From: Sideroxydans sp.
Lineage (GTDB): Bacteria > Pseudomonadota > Gammaproteobacteria > Burkholderiales > Gallionellaceae
DNA: 64,000 bases
Reading direction: 5' to 3'
NCBI GenBank assembly: GCA_028707175.1
Contig: JAQTUV010000001.1
Coordinates: 62,001 to 126,000 of the forward strand
The position numbers and the translations under genes were made by a program. Below, one piece after another: positions 47,878 through 57,531 of this stretch. Every line of letters begins with the position of its first letter. Within the stretch, counting starts at the first letter, position 1. The notes beneath the pieces were generated by a model, which was given only the letters and a program-made list of their open reading frames with translations, made no database searches and had not been told where the DNA came from.

Positions 47878-49134
47878 TTAACGGCGCATGGAGTCAAAGA
47901 ACTCGGCATTGTTTTTGGTCGCTTTGACTTTGTCCAACAAGAATTCCATTGCCTCCAGTTCATCCATTGGATACAGCAGCTTACGTAAAACCCAGATGCG
48001 CTGCAGCAAATCTTGTTTGATGAGCAGTTCTTCCTTGCGGGTGCCTGAGCGGTTGACGTTGATGGCTGGATAGATGCGTTTCTCGGCCATGCGGCGATCC
48101 AAATGGATCTCCATGTTGCCAGTTCCCTTGAATTCTTCGTAAATCACGTCGTCCATACGGCTGCCGGTGTCGACCAGAGCAGTCGCGATGATGGTGAGCG
48201 AGCCGCCTTCTTCGATGTTACGTGCTGCACCAAAGAAGCGTTTTGGGCGCTGCAAGGCGTTCGCATCCACACCACCGGTCAATACCTTGCCTGAAGAAGG
48301 TATGACAGTGTTGTAGGCACGTGCTAAGCGGGTGATGGAGTCGAGCAGAATAACGACATCCTTCTTGTGTTCGACCAGGCGTTTAGCTTTTTCCAACACC
48401 ATTTCGGCGACTTGAACGTGGCGGGTAGCTGGTTCGTCGAATGTGGAAGCAACGACTTCGCCGCGTACGGTGCGGCTCATCTCGGTTACTTCTTCCGGAC
48501 GCTCATCGATCAACAATACGATGAGGATCGCATCGGGATGGTTGGCTGAGATGGAGTGGGCGATGTGTTGCAACATCACAGTCTTGCCGGATTTCGGAGA
48601 AGCGACCAGCAGACCGCGTTGGCCTTTACCGATAGGGGCGACGATGTCGATGATGCGGCCTGTGATGTTCTCTTCCGCGCGGATATCGCGCTCAAGTGTC
48701 AGTTGTTGTGTCGGGAACAGTGGCGTCAAGTTCTCGAACAGGATCTTGTTCTTGGCATTCTCTGGCGGTTCACCGTTAACCTTGTCCACCTTCACCAGTG
48801 CAACGTAGCGCTCGCCCTCTTTCGGGGTGCGTATCTCGCCCTCGATGGAGTCACCTGTGTGCAGATTGAAGCGACGTACTTGGCTGGGGCTGACGTAGAT
48901 GTCGTCAGGGCCGGCTAGGTATGACGTGTCCGGTGATCGCAAAAATCCAAAACCATCCGGTAACACTTCCAACGTGCCTTCACCGAAAATGCTCTCGCCT
49001 TTTTTGGCTTGGTTCTTTAGTAGCGCGAAGATCAGATCTTGCTTGCGCATGCGGTTGGCATTGTCGATCTGATTGGTGGTTGCCATTTCCACTAATTCGG
49101 TGATGTGTTTGGTCTTGAGGTCGGATAGATGCAT
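47878..49134 (-). CDS. rho: Transcription termination factor Rho
   Basis: The 418-residue RNA-dependent ATPase forms a hexamer. An N-terminal helical and cold-shock-like RNA-binding domain includes [18 protein letters not shown]. The ATPase core has P-loop SPKSGKT (the S in place of P/A is usual in betaproteobacteria) and Walker [11 protein letters not shown]; the Q-loop and R-loop lie within [21 protein letters not shown]. It ends transcription at C-rich unstructured RNA. A 170-base leader separates it from trxA upstream, suited to autoregulation, which is known in enteric bacteria but not shown here. Confidence 0.98.
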   Translation of the reverse strand: MHLSDLKTKHITELVEMATTNQIDNANRMRKQDLIFALLKNQAKKGESIFGEGTLEVLPDGFGFLRSPDTSYLAGPDDIYVSPSQVRRFNLHTGDSIEGEIRTPKEGERYVALVKVDKVNGEPPENAKNKILFENLTPLFPTQQLTLERDIRAEENITGRIIDIVAPIGKGQRGLLVASPKSGKTVMLQHIAHSISANHPDAILIVLLIDERPEEVTEMSRTVRGEVVASTFDEPATRHVQVAEMVLEKAKRLVEHKKDVVILLDSITRLARAYNTVIPSSGKVLTGGVDANALQRPKRFFGAARNIEEGGSLTIIATALVDTGSRMDDVIYEEFKGTGNMEIHLDRRMAEKRIYPAINVNRSGTRKEELLIKQDLLQRIWVLRKLLYPMDELEAMEFLLDKVKATKNNAEFFDSMRR

Positions 49135-49304
49135 AGTTAGGATGGGGCGCGGAGGCGCTGAGTTATGGAGGGTTACGAGAGAAGGAATACAGAATTATTT
49201 TGGAAATTGTTGCGGATAATCCCGCGCCGATGTGCCGAAATCGTGTGTTTGATTTTTATAGTTTCAGGAGGAAACAGGCAGGTACGGGCGGGAGACTAAA
49301 GAGT

Positions 49305-49631
49305 TTAGATATGGCTGTCAATGAACGCAGTTAATTGCGATTTGGACAACGCCCCGACTTTGGTCGCTTCAATGTTTCCATTTTTGAAAAGCATCAAAGT
49401 TGGAATGCCGCGTACACCATATTTTTGTGGGGTGTCTTGGTTTTCATCGACGTTGATTTTTGCGATATGTAAACGCCCTGCATATTCTTTGGATACTTCA
49501 TCCAAAATTGGAGCAATCATTCTGCATGGGCCGCACCATTCAGCCCAGTAATCCACCAGTACAGGAACAGGAGATTGCAATACTTCTGCCGTGAATGTTG
49601 CATCGGTAACGTAACGGATGTGTTCGCTCAT
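49305..49631 (-). CDS. trxA: Thioredoxin
   Basis: The 108-residue protein has the redox motif WCGPC within [17 protein letters not shown] and the cis-proline in [11 protein letters not shown]. It keeps cytoplasmic proteins reduced and could serve the thioredoxin-type ArsC encoded in this window. It lies upstream of rho on the same strand, the usual trxA-rho neighbourhood in betaproteobacteria. Confidence 0.97.
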   Translation of the reverse strand: MSEHIRYVTDATFTAEVLQSPVPVLVDYWAEWCGPCRMIAPILDEVSKEYAGRLHIAKINVDENQDTPQKYGVRGIPTLMLFKNGNIEATKVGALSKSQLTAFIDSHI

Positions 49632-49785
49632 GTTTGTTTCTCGCTTAAGTGGATTTTTCGGTAGAAGCGGCTAAACCGCTTTGATGTAAAACTGAATTAG
49701 GACGGCATCCTAACTAAAAAAATACAGGTTGGGAAGAGTTTCGGCGGTTTTGTATTAACGCACTGATATCGTTGGTGAAAAATAT

Positions 49786-50547
49786 CTACATCCGCCAAAT
49801 AAATAAGGTGGATTGGTGCAAATCATCTACGCTAATTGACATGTGAGGTGGGTGATCAGGGACAACGAAGGTGTTGCTGATAAATAAACTGCCTGGTCGC
49901 ATCTCGGAATACGCCTTGTGCCACAGGCGTTCCATGGGGACGGGTGAGAGATAAGCGAACACCACATCGTATTGAGATAAATCGCAATCCCACATGCTCC
50001 CCCATTGTGCGGTGCAATTTTTGTAGCCCCCCAATTTGATGCGGAGCCAACTCCATGCGTGTGGCAACGGTGCGTATTCAACGCCATGGTAGTGCCCCAT
50101 TGGATGGGTCTTCGCTAAGTGGGTTAATACGCCACCAATGCCAGACCCCAGGTCGATAAAGGTGAATGAATGGTTCGTAGGCAATTGTGTTTCGAGTGCT
50201 TGCCATACTTTGTTGCTGGATAAGTAGAGTGGCACTTGAGTGCGGAACGCGCTCCAGTACACAGTTAGCATAATGAGAAATGCTATGAGGAATAAGGTGG
50301 GCGGTATATCGAGGGAATAGGCCAGCAAGATGGCCGGTAGAAAAAAGAGCTGGATGTAAATCCACCAACGAGCTTGCTTGGCGGAATGGCTCAATATTGA
50401 TGCAAGCAATCCGCAAAGCAGTGCGAATACGATGGGCGCGAGTTGGAGTTGGAGTGAACGCACGGTGAGCATGACCACTACAAAAGCGGTCGCCTGTAAC
50501 AACAGCGCGATAATTGAAGGGGGGAGTCTTTTGAGTGCGGTGCGCAC
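49786..50547 (-). CDS. Membrane-anchored class I SAM-dependent methyltransferase
   Basis: The 253-residue protein starts with four hydrophobic helices (about residues 12-96). A Rossmann-type methyltransferase domain follows, with the SAM-binding motif FIDLGSGIGGVLTHLAK near residue 123. The substrate is unknown; the layout suggests action on a membrane-associated molecule. The start is a GTG at 50547 directly adjoining the stop of the DJ-1 gene, so the two are coupled. No close functional family is recognised. Confidence 0.8.
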   Translation of the reverse strand: MRTALKRLPPSIIALLLQATAFVVVMLTVRSLQLQLAPIVFALLCGLLASILSHSAKQARWWIYIQLFFLPAILLAYSLDIPPTLFLIAFLIMLTVYWSAFRTQVPLYLSSNKVWQALETQLPTNHSFTFIDLGSGIGGVLTHLAKTHPMGHYHGVEYAPLPHAWSWLRIKLGGYKNCTAQWGSMWDCDLSQYDVVFAYLSPVPMERLWHKAYSEMRPGSLFISNTFVVPDHPPHMSISVDDLHQSTLFIWRM

Positions 50548-51090
50548 TTAACGTACCAAGCTTGCTTCTACTTCGTTGCGCCTAGATTTGCCTGCCAACC
50601 GCTCGACTAAAATCAGTGCAAAATCCATTGCCGTGCCAGGCCCGCGTGATGTGATGATTTTTCCATCTTCGACGACAGCTTCTGTTTGGATGTTCACTTG
50701 AGGGAAGTTATCTAGGGATGTTGGAAAGCTAGTGGCTCGTTTTCCATCTAGTAGTCCTGCTGTCGCGAGAATTGAAGGGGCAGCACAGATTGCGCAAACA
50801 TATCTGTCCTTTCGATGCATCTCTTGTACGAGGTGAATGATGCGAGCGTCTGCTTTTAAGTTTTTGGTGCCCGGCTGACCTCCGGGCAATACCACCATGT
50901 CGAAATCACGTTTGAGCGCTTCATCCAGAGAGAGGTCGGGCACGATGATTGTGCCGCGACTTCCTCGAATAGATTGCCCATCTAGGCTTGCACTGACAGC
51001 TTCTATATCGGCGCGTCTTAGGATGTTGAGGATGGTGATTGCTTCTAGGTCTTCACTACCATTCGCGAGTGGTAGGAGGACGCTAGGCAT
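50548..51090 (-). CDS. DJ-1/PfpI-family protein (YajL-like)
   Basis: The 180-residue protein has the DJ-1 nucleophile elbow with the reactive cysteine in AICAAPSILA and the conserved early glutamate in GSEDLEAITILNILRRA. FDMVVLPGGQPGTKNL is a family signature. Members act as chaperones, glyoxalases or deglycases under oxidative or carbonyl stress; which applies here is uncertain. The ATG overlaps the PAP2 stop as TAATG. Confidence 0.9.
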   Translation of the reverse strand: MPSVLLPLANGSEDLEAITILNILRRADIEAVSASLDGQSIRGSRGTIIVPDLSLDEALKRDFDMVVLPGGQPGTKNLKADARIIHLVQEMHRKDRYVCAICAAPSILATAGLLDGKRATSFPTSLDNFPQVNIQTEAVVEDGKIITSRGPGTAMDFALILVERLAGKSRRNEVEASLVR

Positions 51091-51872
51091 TAGAACTTTC
51101 CTGCGATTTGAATGCCGACCATGCCTTGAGAGACTGCTGGCGTAACGGACAATTTGTTGCCGCGAAGGTCTTTGTTGTGTGCAACTACGCTTTTACCTAC
51201 AAGTGTGCCGACAATGGCGCCAGTCAGCACGTCGGAAGCGAAGTGTTTGTCATGGTAGGTGCGAGCAACTGAGGCCAATGAGGCAAGGCTGTAGGCGGTT
51301 ACATCTATCCACGTTTCGTCGTAGGAGTCGGAAATTACCGCAGCTAATGTGAACGCTTGTGTTGCATGACCGGAGAAGAAGGAGCTGTTCATGTCTTTGA
51401 ATGGGGCAAAATCAGTCGTGCCTTTATTCTGGAGAGGACGGCTGCGTCCTACTACGGTTTTGGTGGCTACGCCGATGATGCCGCTGGAAATCAAACTGGC
51501 CGCTACTACATCTTGAGCAACATGCATCGATGTTTCATCCCCGACCAAACCGGCTACAAAAAATGCCCCCGTGATACCCACTGCATACTCACGACCAAAT
51601 TTTTCGACCTGTAACCAAGCCGTGTTGTTTTGATCTTGTTTCACCATGTAATCGCGTACTGGCTTATCGATAAGCGCGACTGTACCGAGCACAGCAAGGC
51701 TTTCCCATCCTACTTGTTGCCAATCACTCTTCTCCCAGCGTGAGGGGGCTGAGAGCGTGTGCGTAACGTCATCCCAGACCATCGCTGGATATGAGATCGA
51801 ATCATCTGCGAATGAGCTACTAGAGGCTGATACGAGCAGTGCGACAAAAATAGATTTAATGGTTTGTTTCAT
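51090..51872 (-). CDS. PAP2-family phosphatase
   Basis: The 260-residue protein has a signal peptide (residues 1-22). The three acid-phosphatase motifs are present: KTVVGRSRP, FFSGHATQAF (PSGH-type, with Phe-Ser in place of Pro-Ser) and ARTYHDKHFASD. It probably dephosphorylates a lipid or undecaprenyl-type phosphate on the periplasmic side, but few strong transmembrane helices are seen, so a soluble or outer-membrane-associated enzyme is also possible. The C-terminus ends GIQIAGKF, with a terminal aromatic residue. It lies 2 bases after yajQ. Confidence 0.88.
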   Translation of the reverse strand: MKQTIKSIFVALLVSASSSSFADDSISYPAMVWDDVTHTLSAPSRWEKSDWQQVGWESLAVLGTVALIDKPVRDYMVKQDQNNTAWLQVEKFGREYAVGITGAFFVAGLVGDETSMHVAQDVVAASLISSGIIGVATKTVVGRSRPLQNKGTTDFAPFKDMNSSFFSGHATQAFTLAAVISDSYDETWIDVTAYSLASLASVARTYHDKHFASDVLTGAIVGTLVGKSVVAHNKDLRGNKLSVTPAVSQGMVGIQIAGKF

Positions 51873-51874
51873 GG

Positions 51875-52363
51875 TTAGTCGCGGAAGTTTTGGTATTGCA
51901 ATGGAAAGTCGGTGATGGTTTTTTTGACGAAGGCTATTGCATCTTGCAGGTCATCGCGATTTTTGCCGGTGACGCGCACGGTGTCGCCTTGGATGCTGGC
52001 TTGTACCTTCAGTTTGCTGTCTTTGATGTGTTTGACGATTTTTTTGGCTAACTCGATCTCAATGCCTGTCTTCACTTCACAGCCACGCTTAACCTTGTTG
52101 CCGCTGACTTTTTCGACTTTGTCACTGATTTCAAGGCACTTGATGTCAACGCCGCGCTTGGTTAGCTTACCGTTGAGAATGTCCTGCACTTGGTCTAATT
52201 GGAATTCGTTATCAGCCCAAACAGTGAGTTTTAATTCAGCTTGCTCAACGCGTGCATCAGAGCCTTTGAAGTCAAAGCGTGTGCTGACTTCTTTGTTAGT
52301 TTGCTCGATGGCATTCTTGACTTCGGGTTTATCTACTTCTGAAACGATGTCGAATGATGGCAT
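51875..52363 (-). CDS. yajQ: YajQ-family nucleotide-binding protein
   Basis: The 162-residue protein begins [21 protein letters not shown], typical of YajQ/UPF0234. It has two alpha-beta domains and ends [20 protein letters not shown]. Some homologues (Xanthomonas, Pseudomonas) bind cyclic di-GMP and act with a regulator; binding here is inference but would link to the Pel genes at the left edge. An AGGAG site lies close upstream of the ATG. Confidence 0.95.
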   Translation of the reverse strand: MPSFDIVSEVDKPEVKNAIEQTNKEVSTRFDFKGSDARVEQAELKLTVWADNEFQLDQVQDILNGKLTKRGVDIKCLEISDKVEKVSGNKVKRGCEVKTGIEIELAKKIVKHIKDSKLKVQASIQGDTVRVTGKNRDDLQDAIAFVKKTITDFPLQYQNFRD

Positions 52364-52391
52364 GTTGTCTCCTGATGGATATTTCTATGAC

Positions 52392-52712
52392 TTAACCAAA
52401 CGAGCAAACGTAATCGACCGCTTCAGAGCCAGTGTGGATATCGAAGCTGCTGTTCTCTGCCACGTTGAAGCTGCTGCCTGCGGCATAAGTCTTAAAACCA
52501 GATTCGCCAGCGATCTTCACTTGGCAGGTGCCTGCACTGATCTCCATCAATTCAGGTACGCCGACGTTGAAGGTGAGTTGGCTGTTAGGCAATACGACTC
52601 CGACGGTTTTGCGCGAACCATCTGGGAAGAATACGGAATGCGAAACGCATTTTCCGTCGAAGAATACATTGGATTTTTTACCGACGCTGACGTTATCGAT
52701 CTTGTCTGACAT
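52392..52712 (-). CDS. ppnP: Pyrimidine/purine nucleoside phosphorylase PpnP (DUF1255)
   Basis: The 106-residue single-domain cupin has NVYFDGKCVSH-like start (NVFFDGKCVSHSVFF), FNVGVPELMEISAG and the C-terminal SFNVAENSSFDI stretch of PpnP (E. coli YaiE). It phosphorolyses a wide range of nucleosides to base plus ribose 1-phosphate. It sits between yajQ and a macro-domain gene on the same strand. Confidence 0.93.
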   Translation of the reverse strand: MSDKIDNVSVGKKSNVFFDGKCVSHSVFFPDGSRKTVGVVLPNSQLTFNVGVPELMEISAGTCQVKIAGESGFKTYAAGSSFNVAENSSFDIHTGSEAVDYVCSFG

Positions 52713-52730
52713 GCTGAGATTTCCTTTTGA

Positions 52731-53222
52731 TTATTTCGAGGGTTCGTTTGCTTTGATGCCTTTTTGATAATTGGCATAAACGTAAATAGGGATGCCAAGG
52801 TCGCCGAGATGTTTTTCGATGAGCGGCTTCACATCATTCCAGTCCAATCCGTTTACGCCGCAAGCAAGGCGCGGCAGGGCGAGGCTGGTCAGATGCTCTT
52901 TCTGTGCGAAGGTGCGCAGTGCATGTAGCGTGTGATTCACATGGCTGACGGTCGCGTGTCCAGGTTTACTGCCGTGGTCGTATGCGCCGTCCTGGGTGAA
53001 TAGATTGACGATGTAATGCCCATCGCTACTCATCCATGTCCACAACTCACCAGACTTAGGATGCTTGGTCTGGCAGTAGTGGCGAAAGTCCTTGTACATC
53101 GCTGGCATGCGTTCGCGCAGTTGCAACGCGAGGCCATGATGGAAGTCGTCATTGGGGGCAACGCCTTGGGCAATGGCTTTGGCGCTGCTCAACAGGATGT
53201 CACCACTTAGTTCGTGAATCAT
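52731..53222 (-). CDS. Macro-domain protein
   Basis: This ADP-ribose-binding protein of about 163 residues has a fold start ELSGDILLSSAKAIAQGVAPN and a phosphate-binding loop in LALPRLACGVNGLDW. It most resembles the bacterial macro group that reverses ADP-ribosylation or binds ADP-ribose phosphates. The ATG at 53222 is preferred over the GTG one codon upstream, because the AAGGAGG site would be too close to the GTG. It lies 25 bases after argG. Confidence 0.9.
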   Translation of the reverse strand: MIHELSGDILLSSAKAIAQGVAPNDDFHHGLALQLRERMPAMYKDFRHYCQTKHPKSGELWTWMSSDGHYIVNLFTQDGAYDHGSKPGHATVSHVNHTLHALRTFAQKEHLTSLALPRLACGVNGLDWNDVKPLIEKHLGDLGIPIYVYANYQKGIKANEPSK

Positions 53223-53247
53223 CACAGCCTCCTTTGAAACAAAAAAC

Positions 53248-54474
53248 TTATTTGCGACTCTTCAAGTTCGCCGCGATGCGCATACGCAAAGCATTCAATT
53301 TGATGAAGCCCGCTGCATCCTTCTGGTCGTATGCACCCTTGTCATCCTCGAAGGTGGCGATGCTGGAATCGAACAGCGAATCTGTCTTGGAATCGCGGCC
53401 AACGACGATGACGTTGCCCTTGTACAGCTTGACGCGTACCCAACCATTCACACTGGCTTGAGTATGGTCGATTAATGTTTGAATGGCGATGCGCTCTGGG
53501 CTCCACCAGTAACCGTTGTAGATCATGGATGCGTAGCGTGGCATCAGGTCGTCCTTCAAGTGGGCGACTTCACGGTCCAGTGTGATGGATTCGATGGCAC
53601 GGTGTGCCTTCAACATGATAGTTCCACCAGGCGTCTCGTAGCAGCCGCGTGACTTCATGCCGACGTAGCGGTTCTCGACCAAGTCCAGACGTCCGATGCC
53701 ATGTTTGCCACCCAGCTCATTCAATTTGGCCAAGATTTGTGCTGGGGAGAGTTTCGTTCCGTTCAATGCCACGATGTCGCCGTTGACGTATTCGATGTCG
53801 AGATACTCGGCTGCATCGGGTGCCTTCTCGGGCGAGACTGTCCAGCGCCACATGCTCTCTTCGGCCTCTGCCGCAGGATCTTCTAGATGGCGACCTTCGT
53901 AGGAGATGTGTAGCAGGTTCGCGTCCATGGAGTAGGGCGATCCACCTTGTTTGTGTTTCATGTCGACGGGGATGCCGTGCTTTTCGGCATACGCCATCAG
54001 TTTTTCACGCGACAACAGATCCCATTCGCGCCATGGTGCGATGATCTTGATGCCGGGTTTTAATGCGTATGCGCCTAACTCGAAACGCACTTGGTCGTTG
54101 CCTTTGCCTGTCGCGCCGTGTGAGATGGCTTGTGCGCCAGTCTTGTTCACGATCTCGACGAGGCGTTTGGCGATCAGCGGACGTGCGATGGAAGTGCCCA
54201 GCAGGTATTCACCTTCGTACACAGTATTGGCGCGGAACATGGGGAACACGAAATCACGCACGAACTCTTCGCGCAGGTCATCAATGAAGATGTTCTCTGG
54301 TTTGATGCCGAATTGCAGCGCCTTCTGACGTGCGGGCTCCAATTCTTCACCTTGGCCCAAGTCGGCGGTGAAGGTCACCACTTCGCATTGATAAGTGTCT
54401 TGCAACCATTTCAGGATGACGGAGGTGTCGAGGCCGCCAGAGTAGGCGAGAACAGCTTTCTTGATGTCAGACAT
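53248..54474 (-). CDS. argG: Argininosuccinate synthase
   Basis: ArgG joins citrulline and aspartate with ATP in arginine synthesis. The 408-residue protein has the PP-loop AYSGGLDTS at residues 10-18 and the conserved [15 protein letters not shown] region. It is the third arg gene in a co-directional series (argD, argF, DUF2798, argG), which suggests shared expression. argH is not in the window. Confidence 0.98.
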   Translation of the reverse strand: MSDIKKAVLAYSGGLDTSVILKWLQDTYQCEVVTFTADLGQGEELEPARQKALQFGIKPENIFIDDLREEFVRDFVFPMFRANTVYEGEYLLGTSIARPLIAKRLVEIVNKTGAQAISHGATGKGNDQVRFELGAYALKPGIKIIAPWREWDLLSREKLMAYAEKHGIPVDMKHKQGGSPYSMDANLLHISYEGRHLEDPAAEAEESMWRWTVSPEKAPDAAEYLDIEYVNGDIVALNGTKLSPAQILAKLNELGGKHGIGRLDLVENRYVGMKSRGCYETPGGTIMLKAHRAIESITLDREVAHLKDDLMPRYASMIYNGYWWSPERIAIQTLIDHTQASVNGWVRVKLYKGNVIVVGRDSKTDSLFDSSIATFEDDKGAYDQKDAAGFIKLNALRMRIAANLKSRK

Positions 54475-54494
54475 GGTGATTTCCTATTAGCTAA

Positions 54495-54722
54495 TTATTG
54501 AGCAGTGAGTTTGCCGATCATCAGGCGGACGCGATTGGCAAACAATACGATGCACGCCATGGCGAGGGGCCATGCGTAGATGAATGAATGCATCCAACGG
54601 CCGGTATAACCATCGGCTGAGCCTGTGTTGATCCAAGTAATGAAGGCGGTCATGATGAACGCCATGATCAGTGACATGAAGAAGGGGAACAAAAACGGTA
54701 CGAGGCGAGGGGAAATCTTCAT
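54495..54722 (-). CDS. DUF2798-family small membrane protein
   Basis: The 75-residue protein has two transmembrane helices (about residues 9-29 and 47-66) and the DUF2798 pattern (LVPFLFPFFMSLIMAFIMT, then MHSFIYAWPLAMACIVLFA). Its function is unknown. The ATG at 54722 begins the usual MKISPRLVP; an in-frame TTG three codons earlier is possible. It lies between argF and argG, 20 bases before argG, so it is probably in the same transcript. Confidence 0.82.
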   Translation of the reverse strand: MKISPRLVPFLFPFFMSLIMAFIMTAFITWINTGSADGYTGRWMHSFIYAWPLAMACIVLFANRVRLMIGKLTAQ

Positions 54723-54778
54723 TTCAAGCAATCTTTCCGAGTAATAGGTATTTCATCAAAAATTCTTGTTTATGGTAC

Positions 54779-54844
54779 GTTTTGGCTACCGCCGCCGCTT
54801 TGCGGCTTAACGTTCGCTACGCTCACGTTAGTGAACGCCAAAAC
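54779..54844. repeat. Structured inverted-repeat element between argF and the DUF2798 gene
   Basis: GTTTTGGC (54779-54786) pairs with GCCAAAAC (54837-54844). Inside are smaller self-complementary parts (GCCGC/GCGGC and GTTC...GAAC around 54822-54836). It fills most of the 148-base gap and may be a REP/BIME-type element that attenuates the downstream genes. Confidence 0.55.
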
Positions 54845-54870
54845 CGCCTGCGCATGACGTGTTACTTCGG

Positions 54871-55797
54871 CTAACTATTAATTTTCCCCAACAGTAAGTA
54901 TTCCATAAGGGCTTTTTGTACATGCAGGCGGTTTTCAGCCTCATCCCACACAACGGATTGGGTGCCATCGATGACTTCGGCTGAGACTTCTTCGCCGCGA
55001 TGTGCCGGCAGACAGTGCATGAACAGCGCATCTTTGGCGGCAACGCCCATCATTTCGGCATCCACTTGCCAATCGGCAAAGTCTTTCAGGCGTTCTTCGT
55101 TCTCAGCTTCCCAGCCCATCGAAGTCCACACATCGGTGGTTACCAGATCCGCGCCACGAGCGGCTTCCATCGGATCTTTGAATTCTTCGTAATGTTCGTG
55201 ACCGTACAAGCCTGCACGTTCCGGTTCGACTTCGTAACCGGGCGGTGTGGAAACGTGAACATTGAAGTCCAATATCTCTGCGGCTTGCAACCACGTGTTG
55301 CACATGTTGTTGGAGTCGCCGATCCATGCGACTGTTTTGCCTTGGATGCTGCCGCGATGTTCGATAAAAGTGTAGATGTCTGCCAGTATCTGGCAGGGGT
55401 GGTATTCGTTAGTCAGGCCGTTGATGACGGGCACACGCGAATTGCGTGCGAAGCGCTCGATGATGTCCTGCTCGAAAGTGCGGATCATCACGATGTCACT
55501 CATGCGCGAGATCACCTGTCCTGCATCTTCTACTGGCTCGCCGCGCCCGAGTTGCGAGTCGCGCGTGTTCAGATAGATGGCTGAACCGCCGAGTTGATGC
55601 ATGCCAGCCTCGAACGATAGGCGCGTGCGAGTACTGGCCTTTTCAAAAATCATCACCAATGTACGGTCTGTCAAAGGCCAGTATTGCTGGTAAGACTTGT
55701 ATTTCTTTTTGATGCGTCGTGTGCGCTCGAACAGATATTCTAGTTCTTCACGATTTAGATCTTTGAATTGCAGAAAGTGTTTGATGGGCGCGGACAT
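54871..55797 (-). CDS. argF: Ornithine carbamoyltransferase
   Basis: ArgF makes citrulline from ornithine and carbamoyl phosphate. The 308-residue protein has the carbamoyl-phosphate loop STRTRLSFE and the ornithine-binding HCLPAHRGEE. It starts 15 bases after argD and is the second arg gene. The anabolic form is likely because it sits with argD and argG. Confidence 0.98.
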   Translation of the reverse strand: MSAPIKHFLQFKDLNREELEYLFERTRRIKKKYKSYQQYWPLTDRTLVMIFEKASTRTRLSFEAGMHQLGGSAIYLNTRDSQLGRGEPVEDAGQVISRMSDIVMIRTFEQDIIERFARNSRVPVINGLTNEYHPCQILADIYTFIEHRGSIQGKTVAWIGDSNNMCNTWLQAAEILDFNVHVSTPPGYEVEPERAGLYGHEHYEEFKDPMEAARGADLVTTDVWTSMGWEAENEERLKDFADWQVDAEMMGVAAKDALFMHCLPAHRGEEVSAEVIDGTQSVVWDEAENRLHVQKALMEYLLLGKINS

Positions 55798-55812
55798 AGT
55801 GCGTTTCCAAAT

Positions 55813-56985
55813 TTAGGCTTGCAAAAAATCTTTAATCAGCGGGGTCAAGCCATTCACAAGTTGTAGCGCCTCTTCTTCAGTCATGATGAGTGATGGGAGT
55901 AAGCGTACTACTGTGTCCGCTGTGACATTGATGAGCATTCCCTTTGCCAGAGCTTGTTTGACCAAGTCGCCACATGGCTTATTAAGCTCAATGCCAATCA
56001 TTAGCCCTTGACCACGGATGTCCACGACGCCTGACACTCCCGCTAATTGGTCGGCCAATTTTTCGCGTATGAAAAGACCTGTTGATTCAGCTTGAGCCAT
56101 CAAGCCGTCTTCGGCAATGATGTTCAGCGTGGTTAGTCCGGCAGTGCAAGCCAGCGGATTGCCGCCGAAGGTTGAGCCATGATTGCCTGGGCCGAAAACA
56201 CCTGCTGCTTTTCCCGATGCGAGGCACGCGCCAATTGGCACACCCGAGCCCAATCCTTTTGCGAGTGTCATTACATCGGGCAAGATGTCGGAATGTTGGA
56301 AGGCAAACCACTTCCCCGTTCGACCGATACCGCTTTGTACTTCATCAAGCATCAGCAGCCAATTTTGTTCGTCACAAATCGCTCGTAATTGGTGCAAATA
56401 GTCTGTGTCCAGCGTGCGTATCCCGCCTTCGCCTTGAAGAGGTTCGATCAATACTGCGACAACGTTGTGATTATGTTCGGCTACTTGGCGAATCGCTTGC
56501 AGGTCATTGTATGGGACGCGCACAAAGCCGCTCACCAAAGGTTCAAAGCCAACTTGAACTTTGCGATTGCCCGTGGCAGAAAGTGTTGCCAACGTACGGC
56601 CATGAAAGGATTTTTCCATCACAATAATGCAAGGATTTTCAATTTCATGTTTGTGGCCGAACATGCGAGCTAACTTGATCGCAGCCTCATTGGCTTCACA
56701 GCCAGAGTTGCTGAAGAACACTTCTTGCATGGAAGATAACTCGCACAATTTGTCTGCGAGCGCTTCTTGTGAACTGATTTGATAGATATTCGAGCAATGA
56801 ATCAGCGTGTCGATTTGCTTTTTCAGTGCTGCCGTAAAGCGTGGGTGTGCGTGTCCTAGCGTATTGACTGCCACCCCAGACAATCCATCTAAATAGCGAT
56901 TGCCAGCATTATCAAATAGCCAAACACCTTCACCGTGAGTGAAAGAAACAGGCTGTCTAGCATACGTATTCATCAAATGTGACAT
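55813..56985 (-). CDS. argD: Acetylornithine aminotransferase
   Basis: This 390-residue class III PLP aminotransferase has the Schiff-base lysine in TLAKGLGSG, the SGCEANEAAIKLAR motif and LLMLDEVQSGIGRTG with the PLP-contacting Asp. It makes N-acetylornithine in arginine synthesis. It heads the argD-argF-(DUF2798)-argG series; a terminator of rpsT lies just upstream, so a promoter for argD should sit between 56986 and about 57035. Confidence 0.96.
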   Translation of the reverse strand: MSHLMNTYARQPVSFTHGEGVWLFDNAGNRYLDGLSGVAVNTLGHAHPRFTAALKKQIDTLIHCSNIYQISSQEALADKLCELSSMQEVFFSNSGCEANEAAIKLARMFGHKHEIENPCIIVMEKSFHGRTLATLSATGNRKVQVGFEPLVSGFVRVPYNDLQAIRQVAEHNHNVVAVLIEPLQGEGGIRTLDTDYLHQLRAICDEQNWLLMLDEVQSGIGRTGKWFAFQHSDILPDVMTLAKGLGSGVPIGACLASGKAAGVFGPGNHGSTFGGNPLACTAGLTTLNIIAEDGLMAQAESTGLFIREKLADQLAGVSGVVDIRGQGLMIGIELNKPCGDLVKQALAKGMLINVTADTVVRLLPSLIMTEEEALQLVNGLTPLIKDFLQA

Positions 56986-57030
56986 AGCAAGCTTTCTGGT
57001 CTAGTTGTTACTCTGGGGCTGAAACTATAA

Positions 57031-57063
57031 ACAAAAAAGGCCGACTACATCGTCGGCCTTTAT
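57031..57063 (-). terminator. Intrinsic terminator of rpsT
   Basis: On the minus strand the 10-bp stem AAAGGCCGAC/GTCGGCCTTT with a 6-base loop is followed by a T-rich run (TTTGTTT). It ends the monocistronic rpsT transcript. Confidence 0.9.
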
Positions 57064-57092
57064 TATTTCGCAGTTTTATCGTCTGCGATAAA

Positions 57093-57356
57093 TCAGGCCA
57101 TCGCCTTGATAGCGGCGGACAAACGGCTCTTATGGCGAGCAGCTTTGTTCTTGTGGATAATTTTCTTATCTGCAATTGAGTCAACCACGCTGGTAGACGC
57201 GCTGAACACAGCTTGAGCGGCCGCTTTATCGCCAGCTTCAATCGCCTTGATTACCTTTTTGATCGCAGTGCGTAGCTGTGAGCGCAGGGTAGTGTTGTGC
57301 GCATGTTGCTTGCTTGCTTGCTTTGCGCGTTTTTTAGCTTGTACGGTATTTGCCAT
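57093..57356 (-). CDS. rpsT: Ribosomal protein bS20
   Basis: The 87-residue protein begins [13 protein letters not shown] and is Lys/Ala-rich and all-helical, ending [21 protein letters not shown], as expected for bS20, which binds 16S rRNA. It is monocistronic: a near-consensus promoter (57395-57423) lies upstream and a strong terminator downstream. Confidence 0.97.
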   Translation of the reverse strand: MANTVQAKKRAKQASKQHAHNTTLRSQLRTAIKKVIKAIEAGDKAAAQAVFSASTSVVDSIADKKIIHKNKAARHKSRLSAAIKAMA

Positions 57357-57394
57357 GGTGACCTCTAGAAATTCGGCTTTTCAGAAAGGCGCGC

Positions 57395-57423
57395 ATTATA
57401 GAGAGCCATCCTGATTTTTGCAA
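57395..57423 (-). promoter_or_regulatory. Promoter of rpsT
   Basis: On the minus strand TTGCAA (57423-57418) and TATAAT (57400-57395) are exactly 17 bases apart. The -10 is followed by the GC-rich GCGCGCC, the discriminator type linked to stringent control. Confidence 0.85.
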
Positions 57424-57531
57424 CCCACAGTTTGCACGTAGTCAAACCCTTGTATTTTAATGCCCTGCCTGATTGATACATAAGCCAAATGATATGATGT
57501 CAGAATTATTAGGTCATCAGGGGAGGTGCTC

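Noticed and set aside
49665..49681. AAGCGG/CCGCTT hairpin upstream of trxA as a terminator
   Set aside because: Short stem without a T-run on either strand; could be chance.
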